Shown here: positions 10,601-17,795 of the stretch, piece after piece | Layout of the letters: each line of letters begins with the position of its first letter | How positions within the stretch are numbered: the stretch's first letter is position 1 | Origin: Marisediminicola antarctica | GTDB lineage: Bacteria; Actinomycetota; Actinomycetes; Actinomycetales; Microbacteriaceae | Assembly (NCBI RefSeq): GCF_009930795.1 | Contig: NZ_CP017146.1 | Span: 1,240,001-1,304,000, forward strand | DNA length: 64,000 nucleotides | Direction of reading: 5' to 3' | Position numbers and translations under genes: made by a program | The notes under the pieces: generated by a model | The model's database searches: none | Seen by the model: only the letters and a program-made list of their open reading frames with translations | Told to the model about the DNA's origin: nothing

Positions 10601-11466
10601 GGGAGCACCTCGGTGTGCGGCAGGTTGCGGCCGCGGATGGCATCCTCGGCATCGCGGATCTCCGCCTCCCCGCTGAGGAAGACGAGCACATCACCCATCG
10701 ACTCGCGCGCGAGTTCGTCGATCGCCGCATTGATGCCGTCGATGGGGTCGAGGTCCTCCGACGCGGTCGTACCCTTTCGGGCATTCTTGCCGCCGCGGGC
10801 ATCCGCGGGCTCGAACTCATCGCTGAACTCATCGCCGGACCCGAGCGCCGCGGCGTCGATCGCATCCGGGACCAGCGGCCGGTAGCGGACCTCCACCGGG
10901 AAGGTGCGCCCGGAGACCTCGATGATGGGGGCATCGTCGAAGTGCTTGGAGAAGCTCACCGGGTCGATCGTGGCGCTCGTGATGATGACCTTCAGGTCGG
11001 GGCGGCGCGGCAGCAGCTGCTTGAGGTAGCCGAGCAGGAAGTCGACCGTGAGGCTGCGTTCGTGCGCCTCGTCGATGATGATCGTGTCGTACTTGGTGAG
11101 CTCACGGTCGCGGTGGATCTCGGCGAGCAGGATGCCGTCGGTCATGAGCTTGACCTTGGTGTCTTTGCCAACCCGGTCGGTGAACCGCACCTGGTAGCCG
11201 ACGATGCCGCCGAGCTCCTGGCCGAGCTCCTCGGCGATCCGCTCGGCGATCGTGCGCGCGGCGATCCTCCGGGGCTGCGTGTGCCCGATCTTCTCCCGGC
11301 CCAGCTCAAGCAGGATTTTTGGCAGCTGGGTCGTCTTGCCCGAGCCGGTCTCGCCGGCGACGATGACCACCTGGTTGTCGCGGATGGCGCGGGAGATCTC
11401 CTCCCGGCGCTGGCTGACGGGCAGCTCGGGCGGATAGGTGATGACGAGGAGGGGCGCTTCGGGCAT
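7618..11466 (-). CDS. hrpA: ATP-dependent RNA helicase HrpA
   Basis: 1282-residue DEAH-box helicase. Walker A GETGSGKT is at residues 38-45 and DEAH at 132-135. SATID (motif III), the helicase C domain with TNVAETSLT and QRSGRSGR (motif VI), HA2 and OB-fold domains follow, then the long DUF3418-type C-terminal extension of bacterial HrpA. An acidic/lysine insertion (residues ~214-236) separates the two helicase lobes. The start is ATG 11466. The large size matches HrpA rather than the shorter HrpB. Role: unwinding RNA in translation quality control or mRNA processing. Confidence 0.95.
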   Translation of the reverse strand: MPEAPLLVITYPPELPVSQRREEISRAIRDNQVVIVAGETGSGKTTQLPKILLELGREKIGHTQPRRIAARTIAERIAEELGQELGGIVGYQVRFTDRVGKDTKVKLMTDGILLAEIHRDRELTKYDTIIIDEAHERSLTVDFLLGYLKQLLPRRPDLKVIITSATIDPVSFSKHFDDAPIIEVSGRTFPVEVRYRPLVPDAIDAAALGSGDEFSDEFEPADARGGKNARKGTTASEDLDPIDGINAAIDELARESMGDVLVFLSGEAEIRDAEDAIRGRNLPHTEVLPLYGRLSAADQHKVFRPSGTPGTRRRIILATNVAETSLTVPGIRYVVDAGMARISRYSVRAKVQRLPIEAISQASANQRSGRSGRTSDGIAIRLYSEQDFARRPEYTEPEILRTNLAAVILQMISLGLGDIAAFPFLQPPDSRGIKDGLDLLRELGAVTSDNRITKVGRQLAQLPIDPRLGRMVVESKQHGTTREVMAIVAALSIQDPRERPLERRAQADQQHARFTDPTSDFLTLLNIWNYLKEKESELSSSAFRRLCKAEYLNFLRIREWGDVYRQLQRMAKPLQLSINDPSVNPVGIHKSLLAGLLSQIGIKDRQKKDYVGARQVRFLIFPGSALAKKQPDAVMSAELVETSRLFARVSAAIDPAWAEPLAGDLAKRSYGEPHWEKKQGQVVAYERVTLYGVPIVERRRVQFSRIDPAYARELFIRHALVESDWETDRLDKRVTAFERDNRALRKELAEREERTRRRDILVDDETVFEFYHRRIPSDVYSTRSFESWWKKARLETPDLLTMTAENLIDEDEAEAGIDENEFPTWWDQGDQRLGLSYRFEPGAEDDGVTVKIPLALVARLSPAGFDWQVPGLREELVTALIKSLPKAIRRNVVPAAEWARRLLENARGLPIEELEGTPITAYLADMIQRKTHTPVDPGDFDPERVAPHLRITFAVVDDRGTQVARAKDLPTLQHKLKSRVRESVAKVTEATPHALERSALVTWDFDELPKVVDTRRGGTVIRGYPTLVDEGQSVALRVMATTEDQAAALPGGIRRLLLLAIPSPLSWVRDHLSQTEKLTLASSPYQNVQALFDDCLVAVMDDALREMAPGGLLWTRTEYEAARAAISAGLIDSLYGVVSVVTSSLAAARDAERAITKTTSMTLLPALTDVRAQIAALIYPGFISATGVTQLKHLPRYLRAVSARLDKLPTAVAQDRVSQNEVARAMERFVAAGGRIPLPPDAPERLVRVRWLLEELRVSLFAQQLRTAEPVSLQRIVKALAP

Positions 11467-11472
11467 GGGGAA

Positions 11473-11937
11473 TCAATCGTACGGGGTCGGGGTGGTCGCA
11501 CCCGCTCCGCTTGTTCCGGCCTGCCGTCGCTCGCTCAACCGGGTGCCCGCTGCCGTGAGGATCCCGGTTGCGATCGCGCTGCCGATGACGAGCGAGCCTC
11601 CGTCGATGACCCACGGATGAAGGAACAGCGCAGCCGCCGCTGCGAGTGCCGCCGTGCCCGCCGCCGACCCGGTGATGGCCGCGCGCGAGGCCGGGCCAAG
11701 TGAACGGCTGCGGGTGAGCAGAATGGCCGCGGCGCCACCCGCGGCACCGGCGGCCGCGACGAGGGCGCCCACTGCCGCGCCGACGATTCCCGCAACGGGG
11801 AGAAGGGCGAACGACGGCCCGGAGGGCAGCAACAACTGCTCCCTCGTCAGCAGGGCGATCGCGTACCCTCCCCCGAGGGCCGCTCCGGTGGCCACGGCCG
11901 TCCCGGCCAACGCGAGGATTCTTTCGAGGGGCCACAC
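11473..11937 (-). CDS. Small hypothetical membrane protein
   Basis: About 154 residues of unknown function. Four or more Ala/Gly/Val-rich hydrophobic segments are visible, with charged turns (LLTREQLLL, TRSRSLG), so it is an inner-membrane protein. The C-terminus is Gly/Thr-rich and soluble. GTG 11937 is the best start because the preceding in-frame sequence overlaps the SGNH gene, but no clear Shine-Dalgarno was seen. It lies between the SGNH hydrolase and hrpA on the same strand; hrpA starts 6 bases after its stop. I do not recognise a family. Confidence 0.55.
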   Translation of the reverse strand: MWPLERILALAGTAVATGAALGGGYAIALLTREQLLLPSGPSFALLPVAGIVGAAVGALVAAAGAAGGAAAILLTRSRSLGPASRAAITGSAAGTAALAAAAALFLHPWVIDGGSLVIGSAIATGILTAAGTRLSERRQAGTSGAGATTPTPYD

Positions 11938-11971
11938 GCGTCTAGTCTGCACCCCGAAGTGGTGGGTGGGC

Positions 11972-12745
11972 TCAGTGCTCGCCGCGCGTGTTCGGCAGTT
12001 CCACTGGCGTGAGTGTGGCGATCTTGGGCGCCCGGTTGTCGCCGGAGGAGCGGCCGGTGAGGCGGCGTCCGATCCACGGCAACACGTGCTCGCGCCAATA
12101 CGCGGCGGTGCGCTGTGCCGCTGCTCCGTCGATGCGCGTGCCCGCGGCATCCGGAATCGGCACCTCGAGTGCGGCGAGCACGTTGCTCGCGACGCGCTCG
12201 TGGCCGCGGGGATTGAGGTGCAGCTTGTCGGGGGACCAGTACCGGCTCTCGGTGAGTTCGGCGTCGGCCCAGTTGTCGACGAAGGTGACTCCCTGCTTCG
12301 GGAGGCGATCGCGCATCGCCTGGGCGAGCTGATCGCCACGGCGGCCGATGAGGGCGCCGAGCGGGATGTGCCGGGTCGGGTTCGCGCCGCTGGTGAGTAT
12401 GACGTGGATTCCGCTCGCGACCGCACAGTCGACCGCGGCCTCGAGTCCGTCGGCGACCTGGCCGACCGCGACGCGCGGGCGCAGAATGTCGTTGCCGCCG
12501 CCGTTGATGCTCAGGAGGGCGGGAGAGAGCGCGATCGCGGCATCCAGCTGCTCGGTGACGATCGGGGCGAGAAGGCGACCCCGGATGGCGAGGTTCGCGT
12601 AGCTGACCGGCTCGGGCGAGGCGAGCGCGAGACCGAGGGCGACGAGGTCGGCCCAGCCTCGCACGCTGCCGTCGGGCCGCTCGTCGCCGACGCCCTCGGT
12701 GAAGCTGTCGCCGATGGCGACATAGCTCGGGTAGGTGTTTCGCAC
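11972..12745 (-). CDS. SGNH/GDSL family hydrolase
   Basis: 257-residue esterase/lipase-like hydrolase of the SGNH superfamily. Block I is IGDSFTEGVGDE with nucleophile Ser14, the block III Asn is in NGGGND, and block V DKLHLNPRGH carries the catalytic Asp/His pair. No signal peptide is visible, so it is probably cytoplasmic; the substrate is unknown. GTG 12745 gives the expected N-terminus (VRNTYPSYVAIGDS). Three 15-bp tandem repeats lie 60-105 bp upstream of this start and might be regulatory. Confidence 0.88.
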   Translation of the reverse strand: MRNTYPSYVAIGDSFTEGVGDERPDGSVRGWADLVALGLALASPEPVSYANLAIRGRLLAPIVTEQLDAAIALSPALLSINGGGNDILRPRVAVGQVADGLEAAVDCAVASGIHVILTSGANPTRHIPLGALIGRRGDQLAQAMRDRLPKQGVTFVDNWADAELTESRYWSPDKLHLNPRGHERVASNVLAALEVPIPDAAGTRIDGAAAQRTAAYWREHVLPWIGRRLTGRSSGDNRAPKIATLTPVELPNTRGEH

Positions 12746-12804
12746 CGGTCGAGTCCACCACACTTCGGAGGCCCCTGACGCGCGGGGGTCCCGGACTTGC
12801 GAAA

Positions 12805-12849
12805 GGTCACGACGTGCGCGGTCACGACGTGTGCGGTCACGACGTGCGC
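12805..12849. repeat. Three tandem 15-bp repeats upstream of the SGNH gene
   Basis: Units GGTCACGACGTGCGC, GGTCACGACGTGTGC and GGTCACGACGTGCGC lie head to tail. Each contains CACG-A-CGTG, an odd palindrome. They lie 60-105 bp upstream of the SGNH hydrolase start, in an intergenic stretch of 238 bp. They could be iterated protein-binding sites or a simple tandem expansion. Confidence 0.7.
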
Positions 12850-12928
12850 GAGGTAACGCAGGAGAATCGGCACCGCGCCGTGTCGGGGCACACAGAACAG
12901 CGGCGTGTCGCCGAAAGTCCTCGGCAAC

Positions 12929-12970
12929 GCGCGGTGCGCGCGGTGCGCGCGGTGCGCGCGGTGCGCGCGG
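12929..12970. repeat. 9-bp GCGCGGTGC tandem repeat
   Basis: Four and a half exact copies of GCGCGGTGC lie just downstream of the azlD stop, in the same intergenic region as the 15-bp repeats. No coding capacity was recognised. It is probably a slippage-prone minisatellite. Confidence 0.7.
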
Positions 12971-12983
12971 ACGCGGGTGCGCG

Positions 12984-13295
12984 CTACGGCCAGCCGAGCA
13001 GCCGCAGCCCGGCAGCGGCGGCCGCTCCGACGATGACCACAACGAGGAACGGCGCCCGCAGCCAGAGCGCGATCGCGGCCGCGACGAGCGCCCCGAGCCG
13101 GGCGTCGAGCGCCAGTTGCTGCCCGGTCGCGACCGTGTTCGCGATCGTCAGGGAGGCGAGGAGCCCGATCGTGAGGATGCCGGCGACGCGAGCGACGCGC
13201 GGATTGGTGAGCCATTTGCGCGGCAGGAGGTAGCCGAGCAGCTTGGTGAGGAACCCGATGACGCAGGCCACAATCACCCAGAACCAGAGGCTCAT
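12984..13295 (-). CDS. azlD: AzlD family branched-chain amino acid transport protein
   Basis: 103-residue membrane protein with four hydrophobic segments and the family-like N-terminal motif TKLLGYLLPR. It is the small subunit of the AzlCD exporter of branched-chain amino acids and analogues. Its ATG (13293-13295) overlaps the azlC stop by 4 bases (ATGA), so the two are translationally coupled. Substrate assignment rests on the family. Confidence 0.88.
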   Translation of the reverse strand: MSLWFWVIVACVIGFLTKLLGYLLPRKWLTNPRVARVAGILTIGLLASLTIANTVATGQQLALDARLGALVAAAIALWLRAPFLVVVIVGAAAAAGLRLLGWP

Positions 13296-14053
13296 GTGTC
13301 GCCCGCCGCGCTGGTGCTGCGGCCGGGGGAGTCCCCGCCGCGATAGGGGTCGATGTCGGGCTCCAGCCCCTCGCCCTCCGGGGCCCGCGGCGAACCGAAC
13401 CAGCCGATCGCGGCGGCGACGACCGCCGCCACGAGAATCGGAATGCCGGGCGGCACGAACGGAACGGCCACGACGGTCGCGAGTGCGCAGACGACGGCGA
13501 TCGCCCCCGCCTCCCGCGACCGCAGCCGCGGCCAGAGCAGCCCGAGGAACGCGGCGACCGCCGCCCCGTCGAGGCCCCAGCGCTTCGGGTCGCCCAGCGC
13601 GTCGCCGGCGAACGCCCCGACGAGGGTGAACGCGTTCCACAACACGAAAATGCCGACCCCGGCCACCCAGAACCCGCGCCGCTGCTCGAGCGGATCGGAC
13701 TGGCCCGTACTCGTGGCGAGCGATTCGTCGATCGTCACGTGCGCGGCGGCGAATCGGCGCCAGCCCCGCGGGTGGAGCAGCGCGTTCAGCTGCATCCCGT
13801 AGATGGCATTGCGGATGCCGAGCAGTGCGGCCGCGCTCGCCGCGGCAACCGGGGTTCCGCCTCCCGCGATCACCCCGATGAAGGCGAATTGCGATCCACC
13901 GGAGAACAGCAACAGGCTCAGCGCCGCGGTCTGCCAGATGTCGAGCCCGGATGCCACCGACAGGGCGCCGAAGGAGATGCCATAGAGCCCCGTTGCGATC
14001 GCGATCGAGAGCCCGACCCTGGCCCCGGGGGAGTCGCGAAGACGCGTCGGCAT
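13292..14053 (-). CDS. azlC: AzlC family branched-chain amino acid exporter
   Basis: 253-residue membrane protein, the large subunit of AzlCD. The conserved segment LYGISFGALSVASGL opens the first helix, followed by SGGSQFAFIG, GIRNAIYGM and the TIDESLA motif typical of AzlC. About seven to eight membrane segments are visible. The C-terminus carries a ~30-residue polar tail (PRAPEGEGLEPDIDPYRGGD). ATG 14053. It is divergent from the heliorhodopsin-like gene, leaving 114 bp between the two starts. Confidence 0.9.
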   Translation of the reverse strand: MPTRLRDSPGARVGLSIAIATGLYGISFGALSVASGLDIWQTAALSLLLFSGGSQFAFIGVIAGGGTPVAAASAAALLGIRNAIYGMQLNALLHPRGWRRFAAAHVTIDESLATSTGQSDPLEQRRGFWVAGVGIFVLWNAFTLVGAFAGDALGDPKRWGLDGAAVAAFLGLLWPRLRSREAGAIAVVCALATVVAVPFVPPGIPILVAAVVAAAIGWFGSPRAPEGEGLEPDIDPYRGGDSPGRSTSAAGDT

Positions 14054-14079
14054 CCGCCCATGCTATGTGCCGCCGCGCC

Positions 14080-14085
14080 TAGAAT
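14080..14085 (+). promoter_or_regulatory. Candidate -10 box for the heliorhodopsin-like gene
   Basis: TAGAAT is the best sigma-A -10 match in the azlC/heliorhodopsin gap. It would give a ~75-base leader ending in the GGGGGGACC Shine-Dalgarno before ATG 14168. No convincing -35 box was seen. Confidence 0.35.
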
Positions 14086-14167
14086 TGGACGAGTCTTCAC
14101 GACACGACGGGACGACGGGGATGGCGCAGCGACAACGCTCACAGCTGGTTCGAACCGGGGGGACCAG

Positions 14168-14950
14168 ATGAGCGTGCCCAACGCCGGGTTCGAGGTCGGC
14201 CTGCGCAGCCTTCGGCGGCTCTCCTCCGTCGCCGGCTTCCTGATGCTGCTCCAGGGGATGCTGCTCGTCGGCATCCTGTCGTCGACGGCCGACCGCGTGC
14301 TCGTGCCCGTCAGCGTCGACTTCCCCGGCGACACCGGCGAGAGGGTCGAGCTGTTACCGGTCGATGTCGGGCTCGCCGTCGTGGTGCTCTGCGTGCTCGT
14401 GGCCGCGGCCCGGCTGGGCGCGGTCATCCCGGCTGGCTTCACACGCCTGTCTGGGCGGCTTCGCTCGAACGACCATGCCGCGCGGTGGACCGAGTTTGCG
14501 TTCACCTCCTCGATCACGGTGTTCCTCGTCGCGCAGCTCAACGGGATCTCGGATATCGGCGCGCTCGTGGCGATCTATGCGCTCACGAGCGGCATGACCC
14601 TGTTCAGCGTGCTGCAGGAGCGGACCACCGTGCGTTCCGGGCATCCGCTGCTCCCGCTCGCCTTCGGCGCGGCGGTCGGCATCGTTCCCTGGGGTGTCAT
14701 CGCGTTCCACCAGGTCGGCGCGGGCGTTGTCGGCGAAGGACCGAGCGTGATCGTGCGGGTCATCACCCTGGCCATGCTCGCCGCGGCGTTCGCGTTTGCC
14801 GTCACGCAGTGGCGCGATTCGCGCTCGGCGTTGCGTGGGACGCACGGGGTGGGCGGCGAGCGGATGCACGTCGTCCTGAGCGTCGTGCAGGCCTCGCTGT
14901 TCGCCTGGCTGGTCGTGCTCGGCGTCGTGCTGCCGGCCGGGCCCGGCTAG
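14168..14950 (+). CDS. Heliorhodopsin-fold protein lacking the retinal lysine
   Basis: 260-residue seven-helix membrane protein that aligns end to end, from memory, with heliorhodopsin 48C12. Shared landmarks are VAG..xLLQ in helix A, VGLAV in helix B, ARWTEFAFTSS then VAQLNGISDIGALVAIYAL in helices C-D, LLPLAFGAAVGIVPW in helix E, and GERMHVVLSVVQASLFAW in helix G. Glu109 matches the counterion Glu107, and Pro174-Trp175 and Ser238 are kept. The Schiff-base Lys241 aligns with Ala242 (codon GCC, 14891-14893). The protein contains no lysine anywhere, so it cannot bind retinal in the usual way. The helix A and B histidines of 48C12 are also absent. ATG 14168 has a strong GGGGGGACC ribosome site. 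No retinal or carotenoid gene is near. Function unknown. Confidence 0.85.
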   Translation: MSVPNAGFEVGLRSLRRLSSVAGFLMLLQGMLLVGILSSTADRVLVPVSVDFPGDTGERVELLPVDVGLAVVVLCVLVAAARLGAVIPAGFTRLSGRLRSNDHAARWTEFAFTSSITVFLVAQLNGISDIGALVAIYALTSGMTLFSVLQERTTVRSGHPLLPLAFGAAVGIVPWGVIAFHQVGAGVVGEGPSVIVRVITLAMLAAAFAFAVTQWRDSRSALRGTHGVGGERMHVVLSVVQASLFAWLVVLGVVLPAGPG

Positions 14951-15005
14951 ACGGGTTTTCGGCCCGCCCGGTGATTCGGGTCAGGCACGTGACGAGCGAC
15001 CCGCG

Positions 15006-15065
15006 CGGGTGTTGTTCGCTCGAGTGCATGCGATTACTGCAGCGCGCGTGAACAGCGGGCGCGCA
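15006..15065. repeat. GTTGTTCGCTCGAG hairpin repeat, copy A
   Basis: Begins with GTTGTTCGCTCGAG (15011-15024) and shares TGCGAT and GTGAACA in order with the element at 33504-33563. The arms pair imperfectly here (GTTGTTC against GAACAGC). It lies downstream of the heliorhodopsin-like gene. The rest of the 322-bp gap up to the ligase gene holds no recognisable gene. Confidence 0.6.
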
Positions 15066-15272
15066 GACGGCCGCCCGGGCGGTGGTGCGCGCCGACGGCG
15101 CCGCTGCCCGCGAGCGTGCCACACTGACACTCTCGCCCACCCGCGCCGACCAGAACGGCGAAGCGTTGGAGGAAACCTGACACCGACCGCGGCCCCAGTG
15201 CGGGGCGCGCCTAAGATTCGAGAGCCCGTTCGCGGGCACCGACGTCAACGAGGACCGAAGGGGTCAACACGC

Positions 15273-16823
15273 ATGAGCACTGGTTTCGCCACGATGTCCG
15301 TCGCCGCAATTCTCGCCGAGAGCGCCACCCGCTTTCCCGACTCCGTCGCCGTCGTGGTCGGGCCGCAGCAGACGACCTACCGTGACCTCTGGCGCGAGGC
15401 ACGCGAGTATGCGGGGGCGCTGAAGGCACGGGGTATCGGACCTGGCGACCCGGTCGCGGTGCTCATTCCCAACGTCGCCGACTTCCCGCGCGTCTACTAC
15501 GCAGTGCTCGCGCTCGGCGGCATCGTCGTGCCGATCCACGCGCTGCTCAAGTCGGAGGAGATCGAGTACGTGCTGCGCGACAGCGGTGCGAAGCTCATCG
15601 TCTGCGCTGCGCCCCTCCTCGGCGAGGGTGCCAAGGGCGCCGCACTCGCGGCCGTCGAGCTCGTGTCGGTCCTGATCCCGGACGACAAGGTCGACGCCCT
15701 CCCATTCACGCGACTCGAGGATGAGGCCCGCCAGGCAACGGCCATCGAGACGTACGAGCCTCGGCATCCGTTCGACACCGCGACGATCCTCTACACGAGC
15801 GGCACGACGGGTCGGCCCAAGGGTGCCGAGGGATGCCACCTCGCCCTCGTCGAGCAGGTCAACGTGCTGCTGCTCAGCACCTTCGACCTGCGGCCGGAGG
15901 ACCGGGTGCTCGGATGCCTGCCCCTGTTCCACACGTTCGGCCAGACGTGCGCGATGAACGCGACGTTCCGGGCCGGGGCCACGATCGTGATGGTGCCGCG
16001 GTTCGATGGCGACACCGCGCTGGGCGTGATGATCGAGCAGCAGTGCACGATCTTCATGGGCGTGCCGACGATGTACATCGGCCTGCTCGATGCGGCATCC
16101 CGCAACGTGGAACGCCCGCCGCTGCGCTACGCCGTCTCGGGCGGCGCGGCCATCCCGGTCGCGATGATCGACAAGTTCCGTGAGGCGTTCGGAGCCGACA
16201 TCTTCGAGGGGTACGGCCTTACCGAGACCTCGCCGGTCGCGACGTTCAACCACGTCGGCAGGGTGCCGCGCCCCGGAACCGTGGGCCAGGCGCTGTGGGG
16301 GGTCGAGATTGGCATCGGCAACCCTGAACTGCAGGAGTCGGTCGAGCTGCTGCCGACGGGTGAGCTCGGCGAGGTGCTCATCCGCGGACACAACCTCATG
16401 AAGGGCTACCTCAACCGGCCGGAGGAGACCGCGAAGGCGATCGTCGACGGCTGGTTCCGCACCGGCGACCTCGGAACGCTCGACGACGACGGCTACCTCA
16501 CGATCGTCGACCGCACGAAGGACATGATCCTGCGCAACGGCTACAACGTGTACCCGCGCGAGGTCGAGGAGGTGCTCGCGCGGCATCCGGATGTCGCCAA
16601 TAGCGCCGTCTTCGGGATCTCGCACGAGACCCACGGGCAGGAGATCATGGCCGCGGTCATGCTCCGTCCGGGAGCCCAGACGAGCGGCCAGGACCTCATC
16701 GACTTCACGATGGAGCACATCGCGTCGTACAAGTACCCGCGGCATATCCAGATCGTCGAGGCGCTGCCGCTCGGTCCGAGCGGGAAGGTGCTCAAGCGCG
16801 AGCTGGTGGCGCAGTACGGGTAG
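15273..16823 (+). CDS. Long-chain fatty acid--CoA ligase (AMP-forming)
   Basis: 516-residue ANL-superfamily adenylate-forming enzyme that activates a carboxylic acid to its CoA thioester. The P-loop-like motif YTSGTTGRPKG is at residues 174-184, YGLTETSP at ~310, GWFRTGDLG and DRTKDMILRNGYNVYPREVE in the hinge/A8 region, and the C-terminal A10 lysine in GPSGKVLKREL. The pattern is that of medium/long-chain fatty acyl-CoA synthetases; exact chain length is unknown. ATG 15273 follows GGACCGAAGGGG. It is apparently monocistronic. Together with the thiolase and SDR upstream it would feed beta-oxidation. Confidence 0.9.
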   Translation: MSTGFATMSVAAILAESATRFPDSVAVVVGPQQTTYRDLWREAREYAGALKARGIGPGDPVAVLIPNVADFPRVYYAVLALGGIVVPIHALLKSEEIEYVLRDSGAKLIVCAAPLLGEGAKGAALAAVELVSVLIPDDKVDALPFTRLEDEARQATAIETYEPRHPFDTATILYTSGTTGRPKGAEGCHLALVEQVNVLLLSTFDLRPEDRVLGCLPLFHTFGQTCAMNATFRAGATIVMVPRFDGDTALGVMIEQQCTIFMGVPTMYIGLLDAASRNVERPPLRYAVSGGAAIPVAMIDKFREAFGADIFEGYGLTETSPVATFNHVGRVPRPGTVGQALWGVEIGIGNPELQESVELLPTGELGEVLIRGHNLMKGYLNRPEETAKAIVDGWFRTGDLGTLDDDGYLTIVDRTKDMILRNGYNVYPREVEEVLARHPDVANSAVFGISHETHGQEIMAAVMLRPGAQTSGQDLIDFTMEHIASYKYPRHIQIVEALPLGPSGKVLKRELVAQYG

Positions 16824-16840
16824 GAAGTGCGGGCGCCGGG

Positions 16841-17092
16841 CTAACCGGCGGCGCCAGGCGAAGCCCATTCGCCAGCGGCGATCGCGTCGGCGTACGTGCG
16901 GATGTCGGGTCCCGGCTCGTAGTCGATGAAGCGATCCTTGAGGCGCGAGTTGAGATCGGCATAGATCGCGTCGGCATTCGTGCCCGGATCTGACCCCGCG
17001 ATGTCGAGCACCGCTTCGCGCAGGACCCGGTCGGCATCGTCGAGGATCTTGGCACGGGCTTCGTCGTTCCAACGGATATCGGAGGGGTTCAT
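16841..17092 (-). CDS. Conserved small hypothetical protein
   Basis: 83 residues, soluble, charged and helical (MNPSDIRWNDEARAKILDDA at the start), with no membrane segment, signal or cysteine. It resembles small actinobacterial proteins of unknown role, but I cannot name a family. ATG 17092 is preceded by a GGTGGCC stretch. It is convergent with the acyl-CoA ligase 17 bases away and divergent from the regulator operon at 17204. Confidence 0.65.
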   Translation of the reverse strand: MNPSDIRWNDEARAKILDDADRVLREAVLDIAGSDPGTNADAIYADLNSRLKDRFIDYEPGPDIRTYADAIAAGEWASPGAAG

Positions 17093-17167
17093 CCGGCCAC
17101 CGTAGTTTGTTCACCTGTGGATGTTCGAGACGCGCGCGCACCGGACGGACGGTGTTCGCGCAATTTC

Positions 17168-17189
17168 TTGACTTAGCAAAGTACTTTGC
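17168..17189 (+). promoter_or_regulatory. Promoter/operator of the broken ABC operon
   Basis: TTGACT (17168-17173) is a good -35 box. Overlapping the spacer is GCAAAGTACTTTGC (17176-17189), a perfect 14-bp palindrome. It lies 14 bases before the first gene of the operon, whose second gene is a winged-helix regulator. This suggests autorepression at this site. No clean -10 box is visible, and the placement leaves a very short leader. Confidence 0.6.
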
Positions 17190-17203
17190 GTGACAAAAAA
17201 GAC

Positions 17204-17506
17204 ATGACAGAAGCGACGAACCGGCTCGCCGACGATGCTCCCGCCGATCCCGCTGCGATGCTGGGGCTGCTCACCGAACAACAGCGCAGTGTCGATCGTG
17301 CGCTGCTTGCTCCGGTGCCCTGGCTCTACTTCATCTGGGGAGTCTCCTGGCTCGTCGGCTATTTCCTGCTCCTGGTGGTCTCGTCGCTCGCCCCGTTCGC
17401 CGGGCAGCCGACCAACATTCTGGTTATGTCACTTGTGGGCGGCACGGTCCTCGTGGCCGGGGCCGCCTCCTCCGCCATCGAGTTGGCCCGGCCCGCCCGT
17501 GACTGA
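17204..17506 (+). CDS. Small two-helix membrane protein
   Basis: 100 residues with two strong hydrophobic segments (WLYFIWGVSWLVGYFLLLVV and TNILVMSLVGGTVLVAGAAS) and a soluble N-terminus. It is a familiar companion of small ABC-2 export operons, but its function is unknown. ATG 17204 lies just after the operator palindrome. Its stop overlaps the GTG start of the following regulator by 8 bases, which implies coupling. Confidence 0.75.
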   Translation: MTEATNRLADDAPADPAAMLGLLTEQQRSVDRALLAPVPWLYFIWGVSWLVGYFLLLVVSSLAPFAGQPTNILVMSLVGGTVLVAGAASSAIELARPARD

Positions 17507-17795
17507 CCTCGATCCGGTGATACACGCCGCCGCGCGCCTGCGCATCACCGCGAGCCTTGCAGTCATCCCCGCGGGCGACCGAATTGCGTTCCCCCGGTTG
17601 CAGCACCTGCTCGATATGACGGCGGGCAACCTGTCGACCCATCTTCGCAAACTCGAAGACGTGAGCTACGTCACCGTCACGAAGACCCATCATGGCCGCA
17701 CCCCCGCCACCTACCTCGAGCTCAGTAAGACCGGGCGGCGTGCTTTCGAGGATTACGTGGACGCCCTCCGATCGGTACCGGGAGAGAACACATGA
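17499..17795 (+). CDS. Winged-helix transcriptional regulator (HTH_34/MarR-like)
   Basis: 98-residue single-domain regulator. The helix-turn-helix spans LQHLLDMTAGNLSTHLRKLE, followed by a beta wing (VTVTKTHHGRTPATYLELSK) and a dimerisation helix. The pattern is that of small DNA-binding proteins encoded ahead of ABC-2 drug or peptide exporters. GTG 17499 overlaps the previous gene. It probably binds the GCAAAGTACTTTGC palindrome at the operon start. The ABC genes it would control are both broken. Confidence 0.85.
   Translation: MTDLDPVIHAAARLRITASLAVIPAGDRIAFPRLQHLLDMTAGNLSTHLRKLEDVSYVTVTKTHHGRTPATYLELSKTGRRAFEDYVDALRSVPGENT

Noticed and set aside
11473-12426. Long N-terminal extension of the small membrane protein
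   Set aside because: The extended frame runs through the SGNH hydrolase gene in another frame; the hydrolase has catalytic motifs, so the extension is a shadow.
14168-14950. Light-sensing or proton-pumping rhodopsin
   Set aside because: The protein has no lysine to bind retinal, and its fold matches heliorhodopsin, not type-1 pumps. Light function cannot be claimed.
14951-15272. Small gene in the heliorhodopsin/ligase gap
   Set aside because: Only the hairpin repeat and a frame upstream of the ligase start were seen; nothing with coding signatures.
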